Positions 1-8,328 of a stretch of DNA of 64,000 bases are shown in pieces. The notes below the pieces were generated by a model. It saw only the letters and a program-made list of their open reading frames with translations, made no database searches and was not told where the DNA came from. Where the stretch lies: contig NZ_CP015098.1 in the NCBI RefSeq assembly GCF_001611795.1, positions 8,184,001 to 8,248,000 on the forward strand, in the 5' to 3' direction. Source of the stretch: Streptomyces qaidamensis. Lineage in GTDB: Bacteria; Actinomycetota; Actinomycetes; Streptomycetales; Streptomycetaceae. The stretch's first letter is position 1. Each line of letters opens with the position of its first letter. A program made the translations under genes and the position numbers.

Positions 1-504
1 CTGTACACGTGCCTCCTTGAGGCCCGGGCCTTCTACGACCACCACCGGGCCCACCGCGACCCGTTCTACACGGACCGTGTCATCCACTCACCGGCCGTGC
101 CCGTCTTCCGCGACGACCGGGGCGCCCTGCTGGCCGAGCCCTGGACCGCCGGCTTCCTGACCTCGCCCGCGCCCAACGCGGGCGTGGTGCTGCGCACGGC
201 GCCCGAACGGGCCTCCGAACTGCCGCGGGCCCTCGCGGTCCGCGCCGGGCGCGTCCTGGAGACGGCCGCCGCCCACGGCTACCGCCGGCTCGTCCTCGGT
301 GCCTGGGGCTGCGGGGTCTTCCGCAACGACCCCGCGCAGGTGGCTGAGGCGTTCCGGGCCCTGCTGGGGCCGGGCGGCCGGTTCGCCGGGGCCTTCGAGC
401 ACGTGACGTTCGGGATCCTGGACCGGACACCCAGCCGTGCGGTGCTGGGCGCCTTCCAGGAGACGTTCAGCACCAGCCGTAGCGTTCCTGCAGCCGGCGT
501 CTGA
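1..504 (+). CDS. TIGR02452-like microbial PARG family protein (5' end missing)
   Basis: The reading frame is open from the first base, so the N-terminus lies outside the window; 167 residues are visible. The visible part contains VYSP-type context (RVIHSPAVPVFRDD), then LTSPAPNAG and LVLGAWGCGVFRNDP, which match the C-terminal half of microbial poly(ADP-ribose) glycohydrolase-like macrodomain proteins. Family members remove ADP-ribose from proteins. The glycine-rich catalytic loop expected further upstream cannot be seen. The 3' end overlaps the convergent PemK-like gene by 38 bp. The family call is from motif memory; activity on ADP-ribose is inferred. Confidence 0.72.
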   Translation: MYTCLLEARAFYDHHRAHRDPFYTDRVIHSPAVPVFRDDRGALLAEPWTAGFLTSPAPNAGVVLRTAPERASELPRALAVRAGRVLETAAAHGYRRLVLGAWGCGVFRNDPAQVAEAFRALLGPGGRFAGAFEHVTFGILDRTPSRAVLGAFQETFSTSRSVPAAGV

Positions 505-913
505 CCAGGTTGAACCGCATGCGGTCGAGGGCGCAGGCCTCCCGGCGCATGCCGGCCTCGTGCAGGCGCAGCACCCGGTCCACGTCGACCCACGAGTCCC
601 GGCCCGTCCGGTCCCATGGTCCGCTGCCGATCGGCACCCACTCGCGGTCCCCGTCGTGCCGCTTGCTGGACAACCGCACCGCCAGGACGGTGCCGCCGGC
701 CTCGCGGGCGACCACGAGCACCGGGCGGTCCTTGCCGCGGCCGTCGTTCTCCTCGTAGGGCACCCACGTCCAGACGATCTCCCCGGGGTCGGGATCGCCG
801 TCGTGCGCTGGGGAGTACTCCGTCCGCACCCGGCCCACCTCGCGCGGGTCGGCCTGGACGGTGGCGGAGGGGCCGTGACGGCCGGGGACGTTCTCGTCGG
901 CAAACGTGCTCAC
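467..913 (-). CDS. PemK/MazF-like growth inhibitor
   Basis: A 148-residue protein. The central GKDRPVLVVAREAGGTVL followed by AVRLSSK and EWVPIGSGPWD is the PemK/MazF beta-barrel pattern, in which the conserved RP and a later S/T support the RNase fold of MazF-type toxins. The acidic segment before it (GDPDPGEIVWTWVPYEEND) is typical of the actinomycete subgroup. No antitoxin-sized gene lies next to it inside the window: upstream there is only about 240 bp of repeat-bearing DNA before an amidase gene. It may therefore be a solitary or domesticated member. Convergent with, and overlapping, the PARG-like gene. Confidence 0.7.
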   Translation of the reverse strand: MSTFADENVPGRHGPSATVQADPREVGRVRTEYSPAHDGDPDPGEIVWTWVPYEENDGRGKDRPVLVVAREAGGTVLAVRLSSKRHDGDREWVPIGSGPWDRTGRDSWVDVDRVLRLHEAGMRREACALDRMRFNLVRRRLQERYGWC

Positions 914-948
914 GCAGGCACCTTAGAGGCCGCCTCCGCGAGCACGCA

Positions 949-1033
949 GCCCGGGTCACTTGTCGTCCCACGGCGCTTTCCGGGTCCGCCCGTCAGGGCG
1001 AAGAGGTGAAGCCGCCCGGGTCACTTGTCGTCC
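949..1033. repeat. 20-bp exact direct repeat within a degraded 65-bp duplication
   Basis: GCCCGGGTCACTTGTCGTCC occurs at 949-968 and again at 1014-1033, exactly 65 bp apart. About 30 bp following each copy are also similar. Read on the minus strand, both copies end a reading frame with K-A-P-(M/W)-D-D-K-stop; the copy nearer 1033 has the longer open frame (…SALNGQVQKAPMDDK) and the other appears shifted by one base. This looks like duplication of the 3' end of a small gene, but I do not recognise the peptide. Confidence 0.7.
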
Positions 1034-1149
1034 ATCGGCGCCTTCTGGACCTGACCGTTGAGGGCGGAGGCGTCCTGCGGCGCCCGACCGTTGGGGTCCA
1101 TCGACACGAGCAGCTCGACGCGTCCGCCATGAGGACGGCGTACGGTCGC

Positions 1150-2577
1150 TCAGGCGGCGGCGGAACGTGCCGTGACCGGCGGCGACGGCCACTTCTCGGC
1201 CCAGCGCAGCTCCGCCTCCAGTTGGGCGGCCACCTGCACGAGCAGCGGCTCGCTGTGGGCCGGGCCCAGCAACTGCGCGCCGACCGGCAGGCCGTCCGGC
1301 GTGAAACCCGCGGGCACGTTGACGCCGGGCCAGCCCAGCACGTTCCACGGCCAGGCGTACGGGCAGGCCGCGATCATCGCCCGGTCGGTGGCGAACCCGC
1401 TGAGTTCGAGCAGGGCGCCGATCCGGGGCGGGGGAGCGGCGGTCGTCGGCGCGAGCACGACGTCGTAGGAGGTGAAGAAGGAGCCGATACGCCGGTGCAG
1501 CGCGGTCTCCGCACGCCGGGCCGCCCGCAGCGGGGCACCGCCGAGCAGCCGGCCCAGCCGGGCCGCGTCCCGGGTGCGCCGGTCCAGCAGCGCCGGGAAG
1601 GGCGCCTCGCCCACCCGCTCGGCGATCCCGGCCGTCGCACGCGGCACGAAGGTCAGCCCGATCTGCCCGTACGGCGGATCCGCTTCCTCGACGAAGTGCC
1701 CCAGCGCGGCGAGCCGTTCGGCCAGTTCGACCACACGGGTCCGCACCTCGGGCAGGAGCCGGGCGGGCACGGCCGTGAAGGGCGGCTTGAGGGAGAGCGC
1801 GATGCGCAGCCGGCCCGGATCGCGGCCGACGGCCCCGGACACGTCGAGGGCCGGGGGCCGGTGCGGGTCCTGCGCGTGGTTGCCGCTCGCCGCGTCCAGC
1901 AGCAGGGCCGCGTCGGCGACCGTACGGGCCAGGGTGCCGTTGACGGTGATGCCCTGGAAGGACTCCCCGCGCGGCCACGTCGAGACCCGGCCGCGCTGCG
2001 GCTTGATGCCGACCAGATGGGTCCAGGCGGCCGGGATCCGCACCGAGCCGGCGCCGTCCGAGCCGAGCGCGGCGGGCACCAGGCCGGCGGCGACCGCGGC
2101 GGCCGACCCGCCCGAGGAACCGCCGGGCGTGTGCTCCGTGCTCCACGGGTTGCGGGTCGCACCGAAGGCCGGCCCCTCGGTGAAGGGCCACTGCCCGAAC
2201 TCGCAGGTGTTGGTCTTGCCGATGATCACGGCCCCGGCCGCGCGCAGCCGCCGCACCGCCTCGCCGTCCTCGGCGACCGGCGGGAACTCCCCGCAGCAGC
2301 CGAACGCGGTCGGCTCACCGGCCACGTCCATGTCGTCCTTCACGGCGACGGGGACGCCGAGCAGCGGCCTCCGTGCGCCCGGGGACGCCAGCTGCCGGTC
2401 CGCGGCGTCGGCCTCCGCGAGCGCGGCCTCGGCCCGGACGATCCGGAAGGCGTTGAGACTCCCCTGGGACGCCTCGATCCGCGCGAGCGTCCGCTCGACC
2501 AGCGCCCGCGACGTCACCTCCCCGGCGGCCAGCGCGCGGGCGGTCTCCACCAGGCCTTCGGAACGGTCGAGCACCAT
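1150..2577 (-). CDS. Amidase (amidase signature family)
   Basis: A 475-residue protein with the complete amidase-signature triad: Lys80 in PVAVKDD, the cis-Ser in PGGSSGGSAA (about 154-155) and the nucleophile Ser178 in GSDGAGSVRIPA. Length is normal for this family of cytoplasmic enzymes that hydrolyse carboxamides to acid plus ammonia. The ATG at 2577 is preceded by GGAGGTG at good spacing. The enzyme is transcribed away from the secreted glycosidase gene. A 12-bp palindrome lies about 25 bp upstream. The substrate cannot be told; indole-acetamide-type and nitrile-derived amides are common in relatives, and the nearby catabolic island makes a role in amide nitrogen use plausible but unproven. 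Confidence 0.88.
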   Translation of the reverse strand: MVLDRSEGLVETARALAAGEVTSRALVERTLARIEASQGSLNAFRIVRAEAALAEADAADRQLASPGARRPLLGVPVAVKDDMDVAGEPTAFGCCGEFPPVAEDGEAVRRLRAAGAVIIGKTNTCEFGQWPFTEGPAFGATRNPWSTEHTPGGSSGGSAAAVAAGLVPAALGSDGAGSVRIPAAWTHLVGIKPQRGRVSTWPRGESFQGITVNGTLARTVADAALLLDAASGNHAQDPHRPPALDVSGAVGRDPGRLRIALSLKPPFTAVPARLLPEVRTRVVELAERLAALGHFVEEADPPYGQIGLTFVPRATAGIAERVGEAPFPALLDRRTRDAARLGRLLGGAPLRAARRAETALHRRIGSFFTSYDVVLAPTTAAPPPRIGALLELSGFATDRAMIAACPYAWPWNVLGWPGVNVPAGFTPDGLPVGAQLLGPAHSEPLLVQVAAQLEAELRWAEKWPSPPVTARSAAA

Positions 2578-2602
2578 ACGGACACCTCCGGAATCGGCTG
2601 TC

Positions 2603-2614
2603 TACCGAACGGTA
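2603..2614. promoter_or_regulatory. Palindrome TACCGAACGGTA upstream of the amidase gene
   Basis: A perfect 12-bp inverted repeat (TACCG-AA-CGGTA) sits 25 bp upstream of the amidase start codon, in the divergent region before the glycosidase. Its form resembles TetR-family operators. A similar palindrome (TTACCG-T-CGGTAA) sits at 42272-42284 upstream of an unrelated oxidoreductase. Function is inferred from form and position only. Confidence 0.4.
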
Positions 2615-2818
2615 ACGTCCGGTGGCCGGTGGCGGAATGCCGACGACAGGAGTGTAAGTCCACCCACCGGCCACGGCTTCCTCACCGGGCGCATCAGCCC
2701 CTGTCCAAACCATTGACGGCCCTTCCTGTCGCCCTTACCTTCTGAGCCCCTACTGTCGATCGATTTTCCGAACCCTGTTCGGTATGTCGAATTCAGGTGC
2801 CCCCCGGGAGAGCCGTCC

Positions 2819-4207
2819 GTGACCTCACACCCCGCCACCCCGTCCCGCCGCACGCTGCTGCGCGCCCTGGCCGCCCTGCCCGCCTCGGCGGTCCTGCTCG
2901 GCGAGACACCCGGACTCCTCGGCACCGCCCTGGCCGCCGCACCCCCGAACGGCTCGGCCACCCGGTACACCATCGTGCCGTTCCTCAACAGCAACGACGG
3001 CACGGTCAACGTCTACCAGTCGGACGACGCCACCGACTTCCGGCTGCTGCGCTCCTCCGCGTATACCCCGCCCGCGAACCGGATCCGCGACGCCTCCGTC
3101 ATCAGACACACCGACGGCTACTACTACGTCACCTACACCACCCACACCTGGCAGGACCCCAGCACGACCATCGGATTCGCCCGCAGCTCCGACCGCGTCA
3201 ACTGGACGTTCCTGTACGACTACACCGTCCCGGTCTCGCGCCTCTCCCGCGCCTGGGCGCCCGAGTGGTTCGTCGACAGCGACGGCAGCGTGAGCATCAT
3301 CGTGTCCTGCTCCACCACGAACGACGAGTGGATCTTCACGCCCTACCTGCTGCGGGCCACGAACTCGGCTCTGACCGCGTGGAGTTCACCCGTCGCCCTC
3401 TCCGGCATCGGCGCCAATCACATCGACACGTTCATCGTGAAGACCGGTTCGACGTACCACGCGTTCCCGAAGAACGAGACGACGAAGTACATCGAGTACG
3501 CCACCGCCTCGAACCTCACCGGCCCGTACACGATCCGCCGGACCGGTGACTGGGCGGGCTGGGGCAGCTACCGCGAAGGCCCCGCCCTGGTCCGGCTCGA
3601 CAACGACGGCTGGCGCATCTTCTTCGACGGCTACGGCGACGGGAACTACTACTACAGCGACAGCTACGACACCTTCGCCACCTGGTCCGCCCCGGCCGCA
3701 CTGCCCGCGATCTCCGGCACGGCACGGCACTTCACGGTCGTCAAGGAAACGGTCTCGGGTGGCCCGGCCCTGGCCCGGAACGTCACACGCTCCTTCCGCT
3801 CGGCCAACTACTCCACCCGCTACTGGCAGCAGCAGTCCTCACTGCTCAACCTGCCCGTGGTCAGCGCCTCCAGCACCACCGCCGCGAAGCAGGCCGCCAC
3901 CTTCACGGTCGTCGCCGGCCTCGCCGACGGCAGCGGCTGCTCCTTCCGCGACGCCGCCGGGAACTACCTGCGCCACTGGGACTTCCGCGCCCGCTTCGAC
4001 CCGAACGACGGCACGAGCACCTTCGCCAAGGACGCCACGTTCATCCTCCGGGCCGGGACGGCGTCGGGTTCCGTCCGCTTCGAGTCGTACAACTACCCGG
4101 GTCGCTACCTGCGGCACTACGCCTACCAGCTCCGCGTGGAGCGCTCCGACGGGACGGACCTGTTCCGGCAGGACAGTTCGTTCGTGCCGGTGACGCCCTG
4201 GGCCTGA
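2819..4207 (+). CDS. Secreted GH43-type glycosidase with C-terminal AbfB (arabinose-binding) domain
   Basis: A 462-residue exported protein. The N-terminus has a twin-arginine signal (SRRTLLRALAALPASAV) with likely cleavage after ALA/AA near residue 40. Residues about 45-310 form a five-bladed beta-propeller-like region typical of glycosyl hydrolase family 43 (RDASVIRHTDGYYYVTYTT, WAPEWFVDSDG, GPALVRLDNDGWRIFFDGYG). Residues about 320-462 carry repeated trefoil motifs (SFRSANYSTRYW, SFRDAAGNYLRHWDFRARFD, FESYNYPGRYLRHY) of the AbfB/CBM42 arabinofuranose-binding domain. The likely role is removal of arabinose from plant arabinoxylan or arabinan outside the cell. The GTG start is preceded by GGGAG. 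Confidence 0.85.
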   Translation: MTSHPATPSRRTLLRALAALPASAVLLGETPGLLGTALAAAPPNGSATRYTIVPFLNSNDGTVNVYQSDDATDFRLLRSSAYTPPANRIRDASVIRHTDGYYYVTYTTHTWQDPSTTIGFARSSDRVNWTFLYDYTVPVSRLSRAWAPEWFVDSDGSVSIIVSCSTTNDEWIFTPYLLRATNSALTAWSSPVALSGIGANHIDTFIVKTGSTYHAFPKNETTKYIEYATASNLTGPYTIRRTGDWAGWGSYREGPALVRLDNDGWRIFFDGYGDGNYYYSDSYDTFATWSAPAALPAISGTARHFTVVKETVSGGPALARNVTRSFRSANYSTRYWQQQSSLLNLPVVSASSTTAAKQAATFTVVAGLADGSGCSFRDAAGNYLRHWDFRARFDPNDGTSTFAKDATFILRAGTASGSVRFESYNYPGRYLRHYAYQLRVERSDGTDLFRQDSSFVPVTPWA

Positions 4208-4355
4208 TCACGACCATTCTGCATAACGGGATGGTGCCTTGCACTGACGAACGGTTTCCGTACCTCCACAGTGCTGCGCAGGCCTTCGGATCCGTATCGG
4301 CCACCCGGTCTGGACGCACGGAAGCGAGCCGAAGCACAGTACTGATGAGGACGGG

Positions 4356-4868
4356 GTGACAGCGGGTGCGACGACGAGCCTTGCGCGCGACTTCATGCTG
4401 GCTGTGTACCTGGACGGACGCGGCCGTGTTCCGAGCCATCGCACCGGGTTGAACTTCGGTCTGAGCGGTGCGGTGCTGATGGAACCGGCTCTGGGCGGCT
4501 TCATCCGCATCGTTGACGGACATGCTGTCGCCGTCGACGGCGCTCAGCCGCGCGACCGCGTGCTCCGCGAGGTTCTCGTGCGGATTCGGGTCACGCACAC
4601 CGGCGCCGAGCTGCGCGAAAAGAGCCATTCATTCGCCTCGCGCCACACGGCGCACCCAGAGGTTGCCACGGAGGCCGGATGGCAACGAGTCCGGGCGAAC
4701 TTGTGCTTGGGGCCGTGGTCGTCATCCACGGCGGCAATCCCCGGCGCGGGCAGCCGGGCCTTGGCCGGTCCTGCCGCCCGCGCGGTGCCGGGCAGCGGGG
4801 ACCGGCCGAGGAACGCGCTCCGCAAGCCGACCGGGGCTCAGAGGTCGAGCACGAGCCGGTCGCCCTGA
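4356..4868 (+). CDS. GPP34-like protein, probably truncated
   Basis: 170 codons from a GTG preceded by GAGG. The first ~115 residues (LARDFMLAVYLDGRGRV, then LNFGLSGAVLMEPALGGFIR, DGHAVAV and a later VRIR) follow the pattern of bacterial GPP34/Golgi-phosphoprotein-3-like proteins, which are common in Streptomyces. Beyond about residue 118 the sequence turns Ser/Ala/Arg-rich and loses resemblance, and the end overlaps the convergent P450 gene by 31 bp. Family members run to about 220 residues, so this looks like a C-terminally damaged copy at the edge of the catabolic island. The family call is tentative. Confidence 0.42.
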   Translation: MTAGATTSLARDFMLAVYLDGRGRVPSHRTGLNFGLSGAVLMEPALGGFIRIVDGHAVAVDGAQPRDRVLREVLVRIRVTHTGAELREKSHSFASRHTAHPEVATEAGWQRVRANLCLGPWSSSTAAIPGAGSRALAGPAARAVPGSGDRPRNALRKPTGAQRSSTSRSP

Positions 4869-7048
4869 CAGCGGCCGACGCAGACCATCATCGTGCGCCC
4901 GGCAAGACGTTCCTCGTCGCTGAGCACGGAGTCCCGGTGCTCGGGTGTCCCGGCGAGGACACGCGTCTCGCAGGCGCCGCAGTACCCCTTCTCGCAGTCG
5001 TAGGACAGGCCGCTGACGGCATCGCGCAGGACCTCGATGAGACGGCGATCGGCAGGTACGGCGAGCGTGGTTCCCGCACGCGCGAGCTGGACCTCGAAGG
5101 GCCGGTTCTGAGCGGCGTCGAACACTGTCTCGAGGTTGTCGCCGCCGGCGAAGCGCTCCAGGTGCAGCCGGTCGGTGAGATCGAGGCGGGCGCACTCGCG
5201 CTCGACGGCCGCCAGCATCGGTCCCGGCCCGCACGCGTAGACGGCGGTGTCCGCGTCCAGTCCGCCCAGCAGCCGGGGGAGGTCCGGCAGCCCGGCCTCG
5301 TCCTGCGGGAGCAGGGTGAGCGCGTCACCGGCGACGGCGGCGAGCTCGTCGGCGAACGCCATCGTCGAGCGCGTGCGCCCGCCGTACACGACGGTGAAGG
5401 GAGTGCCGCGGCCGGAGGCCTCGCGGACCATGGCGAGGATCGGGGTGATGCCGATGCCGCCGGCGAGGAACAGATAGGACGGCGCCTCCATGAGCGGGAA
5501 GTGGTTGCGCGGCCCGCGAACCGAGAAGGTGACTCCGGGGCGGGCGAGTTGGTGGAGTTCGGCCGACCCGCCCCGGCCCTGTGCTTCGCGCAGGACGCCG
5601 ATGCGCCACGTCGTGACATCGGCGGGGTCACCGCACAGCGAGTACTGGCGCAGCCTGCCGGAGGGCAGACGCAGCTCGATGTGCGCGCCGGGCCGCCACG
5701 CGGGGAGTTCCCCTCCGTCGGGCAGACAGAGGTCGACGGCCAGGACGCCCTCGGCCGCCGCGCGCATCGCGGTCACCCGCAGCGGCGTGGGCGTGGTCAG
5801 TGTGCGGACCCGGCCTGCCGCCGTGGTCGCCCGGGGGCCGGGGGTGAAGAGCGCCGGGACCGCGTCCCAGCCGGACTGGTTGCCGCGCGTGGGGTAGGGG
5901 ACGAGCCCTTCTTCGATCACCCGGTAGTCGGGCAACCGGGTCAGGACCTGCGACATCATCGCGCGGAACATGGCCCGCGCGAGGTGTGCGCCGGCGCACC
6001 GGTGCGATCCGATCCCGAAGCTGAGATGCCGGCCGGCGTCGCGGTCCAGCCGCACCTGCTCGGGATCGGGGAACACGGCGGGGTCGTGGTTCGCGGCGAC
6101 CCACGGGATCAGCACCCGGTCGCCCGAGCGCATCGGGCAACCGCCGACCTCCACGTCCCGGGTGACGGTGCGCGCCATCGACTGCGACGGGGCGAACGCG
6201 CGGAGGAACTCCTCGGTCGCGGTGTCCAGCAGATCGGGGGAGTCGATCAGCCTCTGGCGCTGCTCGGGATGGCGGGCCAGGTGCACGAGCGTCGATCCGG
6301 TCAGCGACGTGGTGGTGTCGACGCCGCCCGCGATGAGCAGGCCGATCACCGATACCAGTTCGTCCTCGCCGAACTCGCCGCCGTCGGCGCGCCGGCCGCC
6401 CACCAGCGTGCTGACCGCGTCTGCCCGCGGTGCCGAGCGGCGCTCGGCGATCAGCTCGCGGATACGCCGGTCCATGTAGGCGAGTCCGGCGGCCCCGCGC
6501 ACGGCGCGGTCACTGCCGGCCGGTGCGGCGAAGATGTCGTGGATCGGGCCGGCCAGCTTCGCCCAGTCCTCCTCGGGGAAACCGAGCCAGTCCAGGGTGA
6601 CCGCGGCCGGCAGCGGGTTGGTGAGGTCGCGGACGAAGTCGCAGGAGCCGAGCTCGACGAAGTCGTCCACGACGCGGGCGGCGTGGCGCTCGATCATGGG
6701 GACCAGCTGCTCGACCGCCTCGGGGGTCAGCAGTGGGTTGATCAGTTGCCGGTACTCGGTCGAACGCGGCGGGTCGAGCTCGATCGGATACTGCTCCAGC
6801 CCTGGTCCTTTGGGGATGACGATCCCGACGCCCTGCCCGCCGTGGTCGCTGCGGGCCGAGGAGAACGTCGCGTCGTCGCGGGCGACGCGGGCCACGTCGG
6901 CGTACCGCGTCGTGTAGTGGAAGCCGCCATGGGCGTCGGAGCGGCCCACCGGGCAGGTCTCGCGAAAGCGCGCGTAGTAGGCGACCGGATCGGCGTTGGC
7001 CTCGTCGGAGTGGTGGTCGAAGTCGATGTCGGCGGACATGGTTGGCAC
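4838..7048 (-). CDS. Self-sufficient cytochrome P450 fused to a phthalate-dioxygenase-type reductase
   Basis: A 736-residue fusion. Residues 1-400 form a P450: oxygen-activation helix AGGVDTTTS (240-248) and heme loop FGIGSHRCAG with ligand Cys351. Residues about 410-640 form the flavin/NAD(P)H reductase: RQYS flavin motif (467-470) and nucleotide loop GGIGITP (530-536). Residues 650-736 form a plant-type 2Fe-2S ferredoxin with Cys685, Cys690, Cys693 and Cys723. This P450-PDR order is that of CYP116B (P450RhF-like) enzymes, which need no separate redox partners and hydroxylate or dealkylate small aromatics and thiocarbamates. It lies 124 bp downstream of the alcohol dehydrogenase gene on the same strand and is probably co-transcribed with it. 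Confidence 0.93.
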   Translation of the reverse strand: MPTMSADIDFDHHSDEANADPVAYYARFRETCPVGRSDAHGGFHYTTRYADVARVARDDATFSSARSDHGGQGVGIVIPKGPGLEQYPIELDPPRSTEYRQLINPLLTPEAVEQLVPMIERHAARVVDDFVELGSCDFVRDLTNPLPAAVTLDWLGFPEEDWAKLAGPIHDIFAAPAGSDRAVRGAAGLAYMDRRIRELIAERRSAPRADAVSTLVGGRRADGGEFGEDELVSVIGLLIAGGVDTTTSLTGSTLVHLARHPEQRQRLIDSPDLLDTATEEFLRAFAPSQSMARTVTRDVEVGGCPMRSGDRVLIPWVAANHDPAVFPDPEQVRLDRDAGRHLSFGIGSHRCAGAHLARAMFRAMMSQVLTRLPDYRVIEEGLVPYPTRGNQSGWDAVPALFTPGPRATTAAGRVRTLTTPTPLRVTAMRAAAEGVLAVDLCLPDGGELPAWRPGAHIELRLPSGRLRQYSLCGDPADVTTWRIGVLREAQGRGGSAELHQLARPGVTFSVRGPRNHFPLMEAPSYLFLAGGIGITPILAMVREASGRGTPFTVVYGGRTRSTMAFADELAAVAGDALTLLPQDEAGLPDLPRLLGGLDADTAVYACGPGPMLAAVERECARLDLTDRLHLERFAGGDNLETVFDAAQNRPFEVQLARAGTTLAVPADRRLIEVLRDAVSGLSYDCEKGYCGACETRVLAGTPEHRDSVLSDEERLAGRTMMVCVGRCQGDRLVLDL

Positions 7049-7172
7049 GCTCCACGTGCTCGGACCTGTGCGCGGTGTTGTCCGGCCGCGCCACCGGATG
7101 TCTGCTGCCTCATCGGGCGTCGGTCACCCTAAGGCGCCGATGACTCGTGTGACAACGTTTCGTGGACGGCCT

Positions 7173-8255
7173 TCAGAAGGTCAGCACTGCTTTCCCGACC
7201 GAGCCGGACCTGACGGCCGCGACGGCGTCGTTGATCTGCTCGAACGGGAAGTAGCTGATCATCTTCTCGACCGGGAACCGGCCTCGTGCGTTGAGTTCGA
7301 GCAGCCGCGGCAGGAACAGCTGCGGCAGGCTGGACCCGGCGATGATGCCGGTGACGGTGCGCCCGTTGAGGATGCTGCGCCACTCGAAGCTCATCGACTC
7401 GCTGGGGCCGATGCCGATGACACCGGCGCGACCGAGCGGCCCGAGAGCCTCCACCGCGGTGCGCAGGACGTCCTCGCGCCCGGTGGTGTCGACCACGAAG
7501 TCAAACCCCTGGGGGACGAGGGCGGCCAGTTGCCCGGCGACCGCCCCGGCCGAGGAGTCGACGGCGTGCGTGGCTCCGAAACCGCGGGCGGCTTCCAGCT
7601 TGGCCGGGTTCACGTCGACGGCCACCACGACCTCGCAGCCGCTCAGCGAGGCGGCGATGATCGCGGCCACACCGACCGCTCCTGCCCCGAAGACCGCGAT
7701 GGACGAGCCGGGGCGCGGCTGGAGCACGTTGAGCACGCCGCCGGCCCCGGTCTGGAAGCCACAGCCGAAGGGCCCGGCCCGCAGCAGGTCCAACGACGGG
7801 TCGATCTTCACGACGGCCCGCTCCGGTGCGACGACGTGACTGGCGAACGACGACTGGCCGAGGAAGTGGGCGTTGACCTCCCGCCCCTCATGGGTCACCG
7901 CGGTGGAGCCGTCGGGCCGGCGGCCGGAGAAGTTCACCGCGTCGAAGCTGCGGCAGTAGGCGGGCGAGCCGGTACGGCACAACGCACACGTGCCGCAGGA
8001 CGCGAAGGACATGGCGACGGCGTCGCCCGGGCGCACGGAGGTGACGTGCGCGCCCACCTTCTCGACGATGCCCGACCCCTCGTGTCCGAGCAGCGCGGGC
8101 GTGGGGAAGAAGCCTGCGAACTCGAGGTCGGTACCGCAGATGCCGACGCCGGCGACACGGACGAGCACCTCGTCCGGGCGGGGTTCGTCAAGGTCCACCT
8201 CGGTCAGGACGAATGGCTCTCCGGGTTGTTCCAGCAGAGCGGCGGTGGCGCGCAC
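7173..8255 (-). CDS. Zinc-dependent alcohol dehydrogenase (aryl-alcohol type)
   Basis: A 360-residue MDR dehydrogenase. Catalytic zinc residues are visible in GICGTDLEFAGFF and GHEGSGIVE; the structural zinc lobe is the four-Cys cluster CGTCALCRTGSPAYC; the Rossmann motif is FGAGAVGVAAI followed by Asp in AVDVN, indicating NAD preference. Length and the GPFGCGFQTGAGGVLN segment fit benzyl/aryl-alcohol dehydrogenases. The GTG start is preceded by GAGGAGG. Divergent from the aldehyde dehydrogenase gene with overlapping promoters, so the two can oxidise alcohol to aldehyde to acid as a pair. First gene of a probable operon with the P450. Confidence 0.9.
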   Translation of the reverse strand: MRATAALLEQPGEPFVLTEVDLDEPRPDEVLVRVAGVGICGTDLEFAGFFPTPALLGHEGSGIVEKVGAHVTSVRPGDAVAMSFASCGTCALCRTGSPAYCRSFDAVNFSGRRPDGSTAVTHEGREVNAHFLGQSSFASHVVAPERAVVKIDPSLDLLRAGPFGCGFQTGAGGVLNVLQPRPGSSIAVFGAGAVGVAAIIAASLSGCEVVVAVDVNPAKLEAARGFGATHAVDSSAGAVAGQLAALVPQGFDFVVDTTGREDVLRTAVEALGPLGRAGVIGIGPSESMSFEWRSILNGRTVTGIIAGSSLPQLFLPRLLELNARGRFPVEKMISYFPFEQINDAVAAVRSGSVGKAVLTF

Positions 8256-8271
8256 AGGACCTCCTCAGTGA

Positions 8272-8284
8272 CTCGCATTGCGAG
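8272..8284. promoter_or_regulatory. Island operator: perfect palindrome CTCGCA-T-TGCGAG
   Basis: A 13-bp perfect palindrome in the 73-bp divergent region. On the minus strand it reads TCTCGCAATGCGAG and covers about +1 to +12 of the predicted alcohol dehydrogenase transcript. A weaker half site (TCGCGCA) lies exactly 20 bp upstream on the same strand, the same spacing seen at 11175, 22787 and 26198. It also sits just upstream of the -35 element of the aldehyde dehydrogenase promoter. Function as operator is inferred from recurrence. Confidence 0.65.
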
Positions 8285-8289
8285 ACCGC

Positions 8290-8321
8290 ATCTTGACATG
8301 CGCGATATGGGGGGTCAAGGT
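8290..8321. promoter_or_regulatory. Overlapping divergent promoters for alcohol and aldehyde dehydrogenase genes
   Basis: Plus strand: TTGACA at 8293-8298, 17-bp spacer, CAAGGT at 8316-8321; the predicted transcript start falls at about 8328-8329, which is the ATG of the aldehyde dehydrogenase, suggesting a leaderless mRNA. Minus strand: TTGACC at 8318-8313, 17-bp spacer, CAAGAT at 8295-8290. The -35 of each promoter overlaps the -10 of the other, so only one polymerase could bind at a time. These are sequence matches, not mapped starts. Confidence 0.5.
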
Positions 8322-8328
8322 TCGCTGT

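Noticed and set aside
949..1033. CRISPR array
   Set aside because: Only two copies of a 20-bp repeat with related rather than unique spacer sequence; no cas genes.
616..2745. Long plus-strand open frame across the amidase gene
   Set aside because: It is antisense to a clearly conserved amidase and its product is Arg/Gly/Pro-rich without motifs; long antisense frames are expected in 70% GC DNA.
4679..7132. 817-codon plus-strand frame opposite the P450
   Set aside because: Shadow of the P450-reductase gene; no family features, and the opposite strand has every catalytic motif.
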